5,696 bases of DNA from JACVRM01 sp046262315 (GCA_046262315.1 JBHEMZ010000017.1:1-5696); one strand, 5' to 3'. Counted from the stretch's first letter, positions 1-5,570 are shown. The notes: a model not told the origin generated them from the letters alone. Program-made: numbers and translations.

Positions 1-1086
1 CAGCTTAATCTTGCCGGGCAGCTTTCCGCCGTTGACGAAGATCGGCGCCTGCAGCGAGTCCGGCGAGTCGTACTTCGGCAGCGAGACCGGCAGCAGGGCC
101 TGCGAGTAGTCCGGCTCCCCGTACCAGGCGCCCCTCCGGACGCGGAACGTGGACTCGGTGTCGTCGTTCACCGGCCGCGACCCGCGAACGTCGTACCCGT
201 TCACGCCGGCAAACATCTCGCCGCGCGCGTTCCAGGCGACGCCGATCACGTTGCGGAAGCCGAACGCGTACGGACGGAGCGAGGCGTTCGGGTTCGCCGG
301 ATCGAACGAGAAGACGGCGCCGCCGCACTTCCGGGTGGCTGGAATCCGTTGCCCTGGTCGAGTCTTCGTCCCGAAGGGGACGAATCCGCCTGTCTGCGTC
401 TTGTCGGAGGGGTTCCGCGTTCGGAAGTCGGGCGTCTCGAAGTTGAACCCGTTGAGGACGAGCGGAACGCAGGTTGTCGTGCGCAGCTTCGGGCTCCGGT
501 CGACGAATGGGGCGATGTCGATGCCGACGACGGCGGAGTTCGCCGCCGGACCATTTCCGAGATACAGGCGCCCGTCGGGGCCTCCCTGCACGTCGTTCAG
601 CTGATGCTCCGACTGACTGTCCACGAAGCCGGTCAAAATCTTCGTGACCGATCCGCCGGGCGTTGCACGGAAGACAGCGCCGCTTCGGTCCTTCGGGTCG
701 CGCGCGACAACGTAGAACGCGCCTTTGAAGAAGGTCATCCCCGCGGCGGAGTCGGCGACGCCACCACGCGTGAGGTTGATCGCCTCCGTCGCGCGACCGT
801 TCTCGACGCGCAGGATCCGCGCAGGCGGCGGCTCCTCGAGGAACTGCCCGCCGGCTTCCGCCACGTACATCTGGCCCGCGTCGTCCCAGGTGATCGATGT
901 CGGGTACGTGAGCCCGCCGACGACCTTCTCGATCCTGAGGCCCGGCGGAAGCTTCACGACCGGGAACTGGGCGGCGCGGTCGACGGAGCGTTGCGAGGCG
1001 GCACCGGTTCGTGCGAGCCCCGCTGCGGTGGCGGCCGCGAGCGCGACGACGACGACCGTGACGACAACAAGACGATGAGAACGCAT
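1..1086 (-). CDS. PQQ-dependent glucose/sorbosone dehydrogenase-like protein, C-terminus cut by window edge
   Basis: I read 362 codons from ATG at 1086 to the left edge with no stop, so the C-terminus is missing. Residues 1-30 form a signal peptide: basic start (MRSHR), a Val/Ala-rich core, then an Ala-rich region, so the protein is probably exported. The family assignment comes from beta-propeller signatures of the GSDH (soluble PQQ sugar dehydrogenase) fold: LPPGLRIEKVVGGLTYPTSI near 46-65, EHQLNDVQGGPDGRLYLGNG at 160-179 with His161 in the place of the family's catalytic histidine, and GFRNVIGVAW at 276-285. C206 and C254 bracket an insert and could form a disulfide. The family oxidises sugars or sugar-like aldoses in the periplasm or outside the membrane; the substrate here cannot be told. 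The start is supported by AAGGAG at 1095-1090, three bases before the ATG. It is transcribed divergently from the LysR gene. Confidence 0.85.
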   Translation of the reverse strand, partial: MRSHRLVVVTVVVVALAAATAAGLARTGAASQRSVDRAAQFPVVKLPPGLRIEKVVGGLTYPTSITWDDAGQMYVAEAGGQFLEEPPPARILRVENGRATEAINLTRGGVADSAAGMTFFKGAFYVVARDPKDRSGAVFRATPGGSVTKILTGFVDSQSEHQLNDVQGGPDGRLYLGNGPAANSAVVGIDIAPFVDRSPKLRTTTCVPLVLNGFNFETPDFRTRNPSDKTQTGGFVPFGTKTRPGQRIPATRKCGGAVFSFDPANPNASLRPYAFGFRNVIGVAWNARGEMFAGVNGYDVRGSRPVNDDTESTFRVRRGAWYGEPDYSQALLPVSLPKYDSPDSLQAPIFVNGGKLPGKIKL

Positions 1087-1121
1087 GATCTCCTTCGGGG
1101 CGACGAGGACGAGGCCATTCT

Positions 1122-1168
1122 GGCAGCCCGATTCGATCAGCAGCGAGAGTATTTGCCAAGGCTGCCTT
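1122..1168. promoter_or_regulatory. dyad elements in the divergent intergenic region, candidate LysR-type operator
   Basis: AAGGC-T-GCCTT (1158-1168) is an 11-bp hyphenated palindrome touching the proposed -35 of the dehydrogenase. The heptamer GGCAGCC at 1122-1128 is the exact inverse of GGCTGCC at 1160-1166. LysR regulators usually bind such dyads between themselves and a divergent target. I did not find a clean T-N11-A box, so this is tentative. Confidence 0.25.
1131..1159 (-). promoter_or_regulatory. candidate sigma-70-type promoter of the dehydrogenase gene
   Basis: On the minus strand, TTGGCA (1159-1154, 5/6 match to the -35 consensus) is followed after exactly 17 bases by TCGAAT (1136-1131, 4/6 match to -10). 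Transcription would start near 1124, leaving a leader of about 38 bases that contains the AAGGAG ribosome binding site. The hexamers and spacing are seen directly; activity is inferred. Confidence 0.35.
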
Positions 1169-1180
1169 AAGCTGTGCTGG

Positions 1181-2143
1181 ATGCTCGAGGCGCGCCACCT
1201 GCGGACGCTCCAGGCGTGCGCCGACGCCGGGAGCTTCGCGGCCGCCGCGAAGGAGCTCTCGTACACGACGTCGGCCGTTTCGCAGCAGATCGCGGCCCTC
1301 GAGCGAGAGGCAGGCACCCTGCTCGTCGAGCGTCTCGCCCGCGGGGTGCGGCTGACCGAGGCCGGGTCTGCGCTGCTCGTCCACGCGGACAACGTCCTTG
1401 CGGAGCTCGCCGACGCGGTGGCCGAGCTCGACGGCCTCGCCGGCCGGCGAGGCGGCCATCTGCGGTTCGGATCGTTTCCGACGGCGATGAGTTGTCTCGG
1501 CCCCGTGGTGATCGAGACCTTCCGGAGCCGCTATCCGGCGATCGAGCCGCTGTTCGTCGATGCCGAGCCGTACGAGGCACTCGTCGCGCTGCGGTCGCGC
1601 GAGCTCGACCTCGCGCTCGTCTTCTCGTTCGACCGCTGGGGCGCCGGGAAATCGTACGACGGCGTCCAGCGCTGTTCGGACGACGCCGTTGACTACATCG
1701 ACCTCTTCGACGACGAGTTCTTCGTGCTGCTTCCACGGGCGCACGAGCTTGCGCAGCAGCGCGTGGTGCGGCTCGAGCAGCTGCGGGACGAGCGGATCCT
1801 GGGGAGTGGTCAGCCGTGGGCTCCCGACTTTCGCCATCTCTGTGCGTCCGCCGGCTTCGAGCCAAGCCTCGACGGGACGTACCGCAGCACCGACTTCCCC
1901 GCCATCCAGGCACTCGTGGCGGCAGGAAGCTTCGTGTCGTTGATTCCCGGGCTCGCCCTGTCGCTCCTCCGCGACGACGTGGTAGTCAGGCCGCTCGGCC
2001 AGCCGCTGTTCCGGCACGTCGCGGTGGCGACACCGAGATCGGCTTACCGTCCTCCCGCCGTCGAGGCGATGATCGAAGTCCTCAGTGAGGTCGCGGCCCG
2101 GACCGCGCGCGCTACCGCGATGGCGCGGACGCCCGCGGGCTAG
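1181..2143 (+). CDS. LysR-family transcriptional regulator
   Basis: The protein is 320 residues, normal for the family. The N-terminal winged helix-turn-helix begins at once (MLEARHLRTLQACADAGSFA, then AAKELSYTTSAVSQQIAALE to about residue 41), followed by the conserved LVER and GVRLTEAG segment at 48-62 and a linker helix to about 90. Residues 93-300 form the periplasmic-binding-protein-like effector domain (HLRFGSFPTAMS, LDLALVF, LFDDEFFVLLPRAH, IQALVAAGSFVSLIPGLAL). The frame stays open upstream to an ATG at 1085, but that would add 32 residues of non-family sequence and overlap the divergent start, so I chose 1181. No clear Shine-Dalgarno sequence precedes it. It probably regulates the adjacent divergent dehydrogenase and possibly itself; the effector is unknown. 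Confidence 0.9.
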   Translation: MLEARHLRTLQACADAGSFAAAAKELSYTTSAVSQQIAALEREAGTLLVERLARGVRLTEAGSALLVHADNVLAELADAVAELDGLAGRRGGHLRFGSFPTAMSCLGPVVIETFRSRYPAIEPLFVDAEPYEALVALRSRELDLALVFSFDRWGAGKSYDGVQRCSDDAVDYIDLFDDEFFVLLPRAHELAQQRVVRLEQLRDERILGSGQPWAPDFRHLCASAGFEPSLDGTYRSTDFPAIQALVAAGSFVSLIPGLALSLLRDDVVVRPLGQPLFRHVAVATPRSAYRPPAVEAMIEVLSEVAARTARATAMARTPAG

Positions 2144-2161
2144 GGAATTACCCGGTCGGGC

Positions 2162-2423
2162 ATGATCAGCCGGCGCGGCCGTCTGGCGCGTCCGCTGGCG
2201 CGACGAGGCGGGACGCGAGCGGTCGAAGGTTCTCGGGACGAAGCGCGACGCTGAAGCGTTCGAGGCCGAGGTTCGCCGACGCAAGCGAACCGGCGAGCTG
2301 GGTGTTCTCGACGCCGGTCGCGAGAAACTCGCCGACTTCGCCGAGGAGTGGTGGAGCCTCTACGTCGTTCCGAACCTGGCCCCGAAGACGCGGCAGGTAT
2401 ACGCCGATCTATGGGATCGGCAC
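2162..2423 (+). pseudogene. N-terminal part of the tyrosine integrase, displaced by a one-base frame change
   Basis: The integrase frame is open from just after a TGA at 2163-2165, giving 86 codons with clear integrase N-terminal sequence (VWRVRWRDEAGRERSKVLGT, then TKRDAEAFEAEV, LADFAEEWW, LAPKTRQVYADLWDRHVLPR). None of those codons is ATG, GTG or TTG. The plausible start, ATG at 2162, reads MISRRGR in another frame and hits TGA at 2252-2254. Skipping one base near 2180 joins MISRRG to VWRVRW, which is how relatives begin. So this copy carries one base too many (or lacks two), or a sequencing error is present. The region normally encodes the arm-binding domain and the start of the core-binding SAM-like domain. 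Confidence 0.6.
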
Positions 2424-3290
2424 GTGCTGCCACGCCTCGGCGGCTACCCGCTTCGGGATCTAACGCCCGAGGTTCTCGCACGGTTTCGCGTCGACCTTTC
2501 GAGAGCCGGCGTGGGTGACGCCACAATCCGAAAGACGCTGTCAATCGTGCAGGGCGTCCTTCAGCGCGCCGTTGAGTGGCACAGGCTGCCGGCGAACGCT
2601 GCGCGGGCAGTGCGGAAGCCGGCCCAGACGCGCGCGCGGGTAGTCGACCCGCCCTCTCCGCTCGCCATCGAGCGGATGCGCGCCCAGTTGCGAGTGCGTG
2701 GTCGCCTTCGCGACGCGACGCTCGTCTGCCTGCTGGCGTACGCCGGCCTTCGCCCCGGAGAAGCGCTCGCGCTCGAGTGGCGCCACCTGCGCGAGCGGAC
2801 GATTCTCGTCGAGGCGGCGGTCGCGCTTGGCAGCGTGGCAGAGACGAAGACTCGCCAGACCCGCACGGTGCAGCTGCTTCCGCCGCTCGCGTCGGACCTC
2901 GCCGAGTGGCGGCTCGCATGTGGCCGCCCGGACCATAGGGCGCGCATCTTTCCCGGCCGCGAGGGCGCACCATGGGCCGATCACGACTGGCGAAACTGGC
3001 GGCGGCGGATCTTCGCTCCGGTCGCCGCCTCGGTCGGACTCGGCTCAGCGCGTCCATACGATCTGCGCCACGCGTTCTGCTCGCTTCTGCTCGCGGAGGG
3101 TCGGTCCGTCGTCGAGATCGCCCGTCAGGCGGGCCACTCGCCTGCGATGACGCTCGACACCTATGGCCACGTGATAGACGAGCTCGAAGGGTCGGAGCGG
3201 CGCGCCGCGGAAGCTGTCATTCGCGAGGCTCGAGAGGTGGTCGCGTCGGGCGCTCAAGGTTCCAGCCGCGCAGACGCCCAGGTGCGCTAG
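2424..3290 (+). CDS. tyrosine-type site-specific recombinase/integrase, catalytic part
   Basis: From the first usable in-frame start (GTG at 2424) the protein has 288 residues. Residues 1-70 are the core-binding SAM-like domain (LTPEVLARFRVDL, TIRKTLSIVQGVLQRAV). The catalytic domain follows with all the usual residues: R110 in AYAGLRPGEALALEW, K142 in ETKTRQTRTV, R215 in PYDLRHAF, H238 in AGHSP and the nucleophile Y247 in LDTYGH. The first histidine of the HxxR box is Tyr212, a substitution common in actinobacterial members as I recall. Family enzymes cut and rejoin DNA at short core sites to integrate or excise elements. The true protein was probably about 375 residues and started at 2162, so a protein starting at GTG 2424 would lack the arm-binding domain. 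No excisionase gene is visible beside it. A tRNA-derived att-like site lies 2 kb downstream. Confidence 0.9.
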   Translation: MLPRLGGYPLRDLTPEVLARFRVDLSRAGVGDATIRKTLSIVQGVLQRAVEWHRLPANAARAVRKPAQTRARVVDPPSPLAIERMRAQLRVRGRLRDATLVCLLAYAGLRPGEALALEWRHLRERTILVEAAVALGSVAETKTRQTRTVQLLPPLASDLAEWRLACGRPDHRARIFPGREGAPWADHDWRNWRRRIFAPVAASVGLGSARPYDLRHAFCSLLLAEGRSVVEIARQAGHSPAMTLDTYGHVIDELEGSERRAAEAVIREAREVVASGAQGSSRADAQVR

Positions 3291-3363
3291 ACGCTCAGTG
3301 GGGTGCGGCGAAACAGCCTGCGCTCGTTCTAAGCTCCATGGATTCCGTCGAGAGGCACCCGCG

Positions 3364-3400
3364 GTAGAGGACAGGTGCGTCCCTCCCCAGGGTCCTCTAC
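3364..3400. promoter_or_regulatory. perfect 9-bp inverted repeat, candidate operator of the DprA-like/PRTase operon
   Basis: GTAGAGGAC (3364-3372) and GTCCTCTAC (3392-3400) are perfect inverse copies separated by 19 bases, with centres 28 bp apart. The right arm shares its last three bases with the TACAAT -10 element, so a bound dimer would block transcription. No U-run follows on either strand, which argues against a terminator. Autoregulation by an operon product is possible but inferred. Confidence 0.5.
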
Positions 3401-3403
3401 AAT
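3398..3403 (+). promoter_or_regulatory. -10 element (TACAAT) driving the DprA-like/PRTase operon
   Basis: TACAAT matches the TANNNT consensus at 5 of 6 bases of TATAAT. No convincing -35 lies 16-18 bases upstream (GTGCGT at 17). Actinobacterial promoters often lack a good -35. The predicted start site near 3410 is only two bases before an ATG at 3412. Confidence 0.45.
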
Positions 3404-3411
3404 CAGAACGT

Positions 3412-3438
3412 ATGTTCCCACACACACGTCGCCGATGA
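3412..3438 (+). CDS. possible 8-codon leader ORF overlapping the dprA-like start
   Basis: ATG at 3412 reads MFPHTRRR and stops with TGA at 3436-3438, which overlaps the ATG of the next gene (ATGA at 3435-3438). With transcription starting near 3410, this ATG would sit at the 5' end of a nearly leaderless mRNA. The dprA-like gene has no visible Shine-Dalgarno sequence, so it could be translated by reinitiation after this mini-ORF. The geometry is seen; translation is inferred, and an ORF this short may be chance. Confidence 0.2.
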   Translation: MFPHTRRR

Positions 3439-4340
3439 TCGATCGCCGCGAGCAGGCCGCCGTCCTAGCGCTTGTCGCTCACGCTCGCGGAGAGTGGTAC
3501 AAGACCGCCGCGCTGATCGAGGAGGCCCGCAGCGCGGTCCGGGTCGTGGAGGGCGAGTGGACCGGCTTCGAGCCCCTCGAGGTGCGGGAGACGACGCTCC
3601 GGGAGGAGATCACCCCGGCCGAGCTCGAGGGCTACATCGAGATGATCGGCTCGCTCGAGCAGCAGGACGTGCGGCTGGTGACGATTCTGGACGAGGACTA
3701 CCCCCGTAACCTGCGCGAGGTCTACAACCGGCCGCCGTTTCTCTTCGTACGCGGCGAGCTTGCGTCGGAGGACGAGCAGGCCGTCGCGGTCGTCGGCACG
3801 CGCAGGGCCTCTCCGGAGGGAATCAGGGAAGCGCGCTCGCTCGTGTCGGAGCTCGCCGAGCGCGGCGTGACGGTGCTCTCAGGGTTGGCGCTAGGGATCG
3901 ACGCGGCCGCGCACTCGGCGACGCTCGAGGCCGGCGGGCGGACGGTTGCGGTGATGGGGACGGGGATCAAGCGCATCTACCCGACGCAGAACAAGGAGCT
4001 CGCGGAGCAGATCGCGCGCGCCGGCGCAGTCGTCTCGCAGTTCTGGCCCGACGCTCCGCCAACGAAGTATTCGTTCCCGATGCGGAACATCGTGATGAGC
4101 GGAATGGCGATCGGCACGGTCGTCGTGGAGGCATCGAACACCAGCGGTGCGCGCATGCAAGCGCGGCTCGCGCTCGAGCACGGAAAGCGCCTGTTCCTCG
4201 TGGAATCGCTCGTACTCCGCGAGTCCTGGGCCCGGCGCTACGCCGACTATCCGGGCACGACTGTCGTTGAATCGGTCGACGACGTCGTCGACGTCCTCAC
4301 GGCGACGAGCCGTCAGGTCGAGCAGCTGACGCTCGGCTGA
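3435..4340 (+). CDS. DprA/Smf-like SLOG-domain protein, candidate ShosA-type partner of the downstream PRTase
   Basis: The protein has 301 residues. About residues 1-100 form an unusual helical N-terminal domain without the helix-hairpin-helix of ordinary DprA, ending in VTILDEDYPRNLREVYNRPP. Residues 115-256 are the Rossmann-like DNA_processg_A core: VAVVGTRRAS (117-126), LSGLALGIDAAAH (148-160), VAVMGTGIKRIYPTQN (171-186), SFPMRNIVMSG (213-223) and VVVEASNTSGARMQARLALE (229-248). It departs from transformation DprA in several places: the usual RNR is RNI, SGxxxTA is SGARMQA, and the closing VPG is VES. The NRLI segment is replaced by SWARRYADYPG, and the C-terminal winged helix is absent. 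True DprA binds single-stranded DNA and loads RecA; SLOG relatives in conflict systems are thought to sense nucleic acids or nucleotides. The start at 3435 is preferred to a GTG at 3375, which lies upstream of the -10. The PRTase gene follows after two bases. Confidence 0.85.
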   Translation: MIDRREQAAVLALVAHARGEWYKTAALIEEARSAVRVVEGEWTGFEPLEVRETTLREEITPAELEGYIEMIGSLEQQDVRLVTILDEDYPRNLREVYNRPPFLFVRGELASEDEQAVAVVGTRRASPEGIREARSLVSELAERGVTVLSGLALGIDAAAHSATLEAGGRTVAVMGTGIKRIYPTQNKELAEQIARAGAVVSQFWPDAPPTKYSFPMRNIVMSGMAIGTVVVEASNTSGARMQARLALEHGKRLFLVESLVLRESWARRYADYPGTTVVESVDDVVDVLTATSRQVEQLTLG

Positions 4341-4342
4341 GG

Positions 4343-5101
4343 ATGGCCAACGGCCCGCTGACGGTCGAGAGTCTCACCGACCCGTTCATCCTGACGTTCA
4401 CGCCGCCGCCGGTCATCGGCGCTGGCGTCTGCGACATCTGCCACGGGTCGCCGAACCCGGGCTGGGACCGCTGCTACAGCTGCGAGCAGACCATCGGCCA
4501 AGTGAGCCGGCCCGTCGAGCTCGTCGTGCCGATTACCCTCTGCGAGGCGATGGGGCAGGTGCACCACGTGCTCCGCTCCTACAAAGACAGTCCTGACGAC
4601 AACGTACGTACGAGGATGAGGCTGCGGATCGCGGCGCTCCTCTATCGCTTCCTGGCCACGCACCGCAGCTGCATCATCAACGCGGCGGGACGCGACTGGG
4701 ACGTGATCACGACTGTTCCCTCGAGCACGGGGCGCGCCGGGACACACCCGCTCGAGCTCGTGATTCAGCATGTACCTCCAGTGGAGCAGGAGCACGCGAC
4801 TCTCCTGCGCCGTGGGCCCGGTCAGCTTGATCACAACCGCGCGAGCGACGACGGATATGAGGCGAAGGAGGACGTGACGGGGATGTCGGTACTGCTTGTC
4901 GACGACACGTTCACGAGCGGCGCTCGAGGACAAAGCGCCGCGTCCGCGCTGCAGCTCGCCGGCGCCCATGTCGTCGCGATGGTGCCGGTCGGGCGCTACA
5001 TCCGGCCCGACTTCAGCCCGGCGACCCAGACGTTCTGGGACAAAGCGCGCGGCACGCGCTTCGACTTCGAGTCCTGCTGCCTCGACCCGTGCCTCGCGTG
5101 A
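4343..5101 (+). CDS. ComF-like phosphoribosyltransferase with N-terminal zinc ribbon, candidate ShosT-type toxin/effector
   Basis: The protein has 252 residues. An N-terminal zinc ribbon is formed by C30, C33, C44 and C47 (CDIC then CYSC). A PRTase fold follows, with YKDSP at 80-84 resembling the ComF substrate region, DVITTVPSS at 120-128, and the PRPP-binding loop LLVDDTFTSGA at 184-194 with both acidic residues and the Thr/Gly intact. Catalytic competence with PRPP is therefore likely; the acceptor is unknown. The C-terminal tail is cysteine-rich (C245, C246, C250), which is unusual. ComFC proteins of this shape act in natural transformation. Here the gene is two bases behind a DprA-like gene, the composition of ShosTA toxin-antitoxin pairs (a PRTase toxin and a DprA-family partner). 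GAGG abuts the ATG without spacing, so translation probably depends on coupling to the upstream gene. A hairpin follows 26 bases after the stop. Confidence 0.85.
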   Translation: MANGPLTVESLTDPFILTFTPPPVIGAGVCDICHGSPNPGWDRCYSCEQTIGQVSRPVELVVPITLCEAMGQVHHVLRSYKDSPDDNVRTRMRLRIAALLYRFLATHRSCIINAAGRDWDVITTVPSSTGRAGTHPLELVIQHVPPVEQEHATLLRRGPGQLDHNRASDDGYEAKEDVTGMSVLLVDDTFTSGARGQSAASALQLAGAHVVAMVPVGRYIRPDFSPATQTFWDKARGTRFDFESCCLDPCLA

Positions 5102-5126
5102 CGTGCGGGCGTCGAGCCGCTCCGGC

Positions 5127-5152
5127 ATCCGTGCGCGGCCGGGCGCACGGAT
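5127..5152 (+). terminator. strong hairpin after the operon, U-tract-less terminator candidate
   Basis: ATCCGTGCGC (5127-5136) pairs perfectly with GCGCACGGAT (5143-5152) around a six-base loop GGCCGG. It lies 26 bases after the PRTase stop, the right place to end the operon transcript. No T-run follows, as is common in high-GC actinobacteria, so it may act only as a transcript-stabilising hairpin. Confidence 0.5.
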
Positions 5153-5206
5153 ACGTGCGGAAGGGTGCGTAACTGGCGCGGTTTCGACGATGAGAACTAC
5201 GAGTCC

Positions 5207-5224
5207 GTGTCCGAAATGTGTCCG
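5207..5224. repeat. GTGTCCG direct repeat, 11-base period
   Basis: GTGTCCG occurs at 5207-5213 and 5218-5224, one helical turn apart, with a related GAGTCCG at 5201-5207. It sits about 60 bases from the tRNA fragment, on its 3' side. It could be a protein-binding site on one arm of an attachment site. Confidence 0.35.
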
Positions 5225-5286
5225 TCGCCACGGATCCGATGCCGTACCTGACAACTAAGACTCGCGATTTGCGGGCGTTTTCTTGA

Positions 5287-5332
5287 AGCCCTCTGACGGA
5301 CTCGAACCGTCGACCCCCTCCTTACCATGGAG
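5287..5332 (-). other. 3' fragment of tRNA-Thr(GGU): attachment-site core or integration scar
   Basis: On the minus strand the sequence folds as tRNA positions 28-73. It has anticodon stem CTCC/GGAG (5332-5329, 5321-5318) around loop ATGGTAA with anticodon GGT (5326-5324), a five-base variable region, T-stem GACGG/CCGTC with loop TTCGAGT (5306-5300), acceptor 3' strand AGAGGGC (5294-5288) and discriminator T (5287). No CCA is encoded. The fifth anticodon-stem pair fails (G5333 against G5317), and no D-arm or 5' acceptor strand lies upstream, so this is a fragment that starts at the anticodon arm. That is the usual break point for tyrosine integrases using tRNA genes. Confidence 0.8.
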
Positions 5333-5336
5333 CTTC

Positions 5337-5432
5337 GGCGGCAACCGGTCGCAACCCACGGCAACGGTTTTTCGCTCTTCGAGCCGTTTCCGCAGCTGTC
5401 GCATTTGCCACCGGTTGCGACTGGTTGCGACC
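5337..5432. repeat. 10-bp GGTTGCGACY repeats forming a 16-bp inverted repeat, candidate integrase arm-type sites
   Basis: On the plus strand GGTTGCGACT (5413-5422) and GGTTGCGACC (5423-5432) are tandem. On the minus strand GGTTGCGACC (5356-5347) is followed at once by a partial unit GGTTGC (5346-5341). The two pairs make a 16-bp inverted repeat, 5341-5356 against 5413-5428, with one mismatch and a 56-base spacer. The left arm lies only a few bases from the tRNA fragment. The repeats are directly visible; binding by an integrase is inferred from their size and position. Confidence 0.6.
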
Positions 5433-5570
5433 GCTCTGCTCCATAAAGGCTCCATGTTCTGTTGTCGGTGCTGGCTACGTCGTTGTTCCCACCTGAGGGA
5501 CTGGTGCGCTCGCCAGTTCCGGCCAGGCCAAGTTCGCCGGCTTACTCGCTGAAGCGCCGGGAGCCGCGCG

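Larger units (their letters stand above)
2162..5336. mobile_element. probable accessory segment: integrase, DprA-like/PRTase operon and tRNA-derived att site
   Basis: A tyrosine recombinase begins 18 bases after the LysR stop. It is followed by a two-gene defence-like operon and then a 3' fragment of tRNA-Thr flanked by short repeats. This grouping is typical of an integrated element or its remnant. The limits are not proven: I see no second tRNA copy near 2144-2165, and the orientation of the fragment would place its own element to the right of 5336. Treat the span as a working label for horizontally acquired DNA. Confidence 0.35.
5102..5570. other. 469-base non-coding stretch: hairpin, repeats and tRNA-derived site
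   Basis: I find no convincing protein gene here. It contains a terminator-like hairpin (5127-5152), a GTGTCCG direct repeat (5207-5224), a tRNA-Thr 3' fragment on the minus strand (5287-5332), the GGTTGCGACY repeats (5337-5432) and two GCTCCAT copies 11 bases apart (5438-5444, 5449-5455). Between 5456 and 5570 I see nothing beyond high-GC sequence. Confidence 0.6.

Noticed and set aside
1085..1180. Longer LysR start at ATG 1085
   Set aside because: It adds 32 residues unlike the family and overlaps the start of the divergent gene; the helix-turn-helix normally begins within a few residues, as it does from 1181.
5..2284. Very long minus-strand open frame of 759 codons
   Set aside because: It runs antisense to the LysR gene and in another frame of the dehydrogenase gene. 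The product is Arg/Ala-rich with no motifs; high GC keeps such frames open.
3331..3341. AAGCTCCATGG after the integrase, an 11-bp inverse match to 5325-5335 at the tRNA fragment
   Set aside because: The match does not extend into tRNA sequence and is in inverted orientation, which cannot serve excision. Eleven-base matches are expected by chance in a window this size.
3375..3434. GTG at 3375 as start of the DprA-like gene
   Set aside because: It lies upstream of the TACAAT element and inside the inverted repeat, and adds 20 non-conserved residues.
5287..5400. Complete tRNA gene on the minus strand
   Set aside because: No D-arm or 5' acceptor strand complementary to AGAGGGC is present upstream of the anticodon arm.
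5322..5444. Minus-strand 40-codon ORF with GGAG five bases before ATG at 5444
   Set aside because: It runs through the GGTTGCGACY repeats and stops in the tRNA anticodon loop; no recognisable motif, most likely chance.
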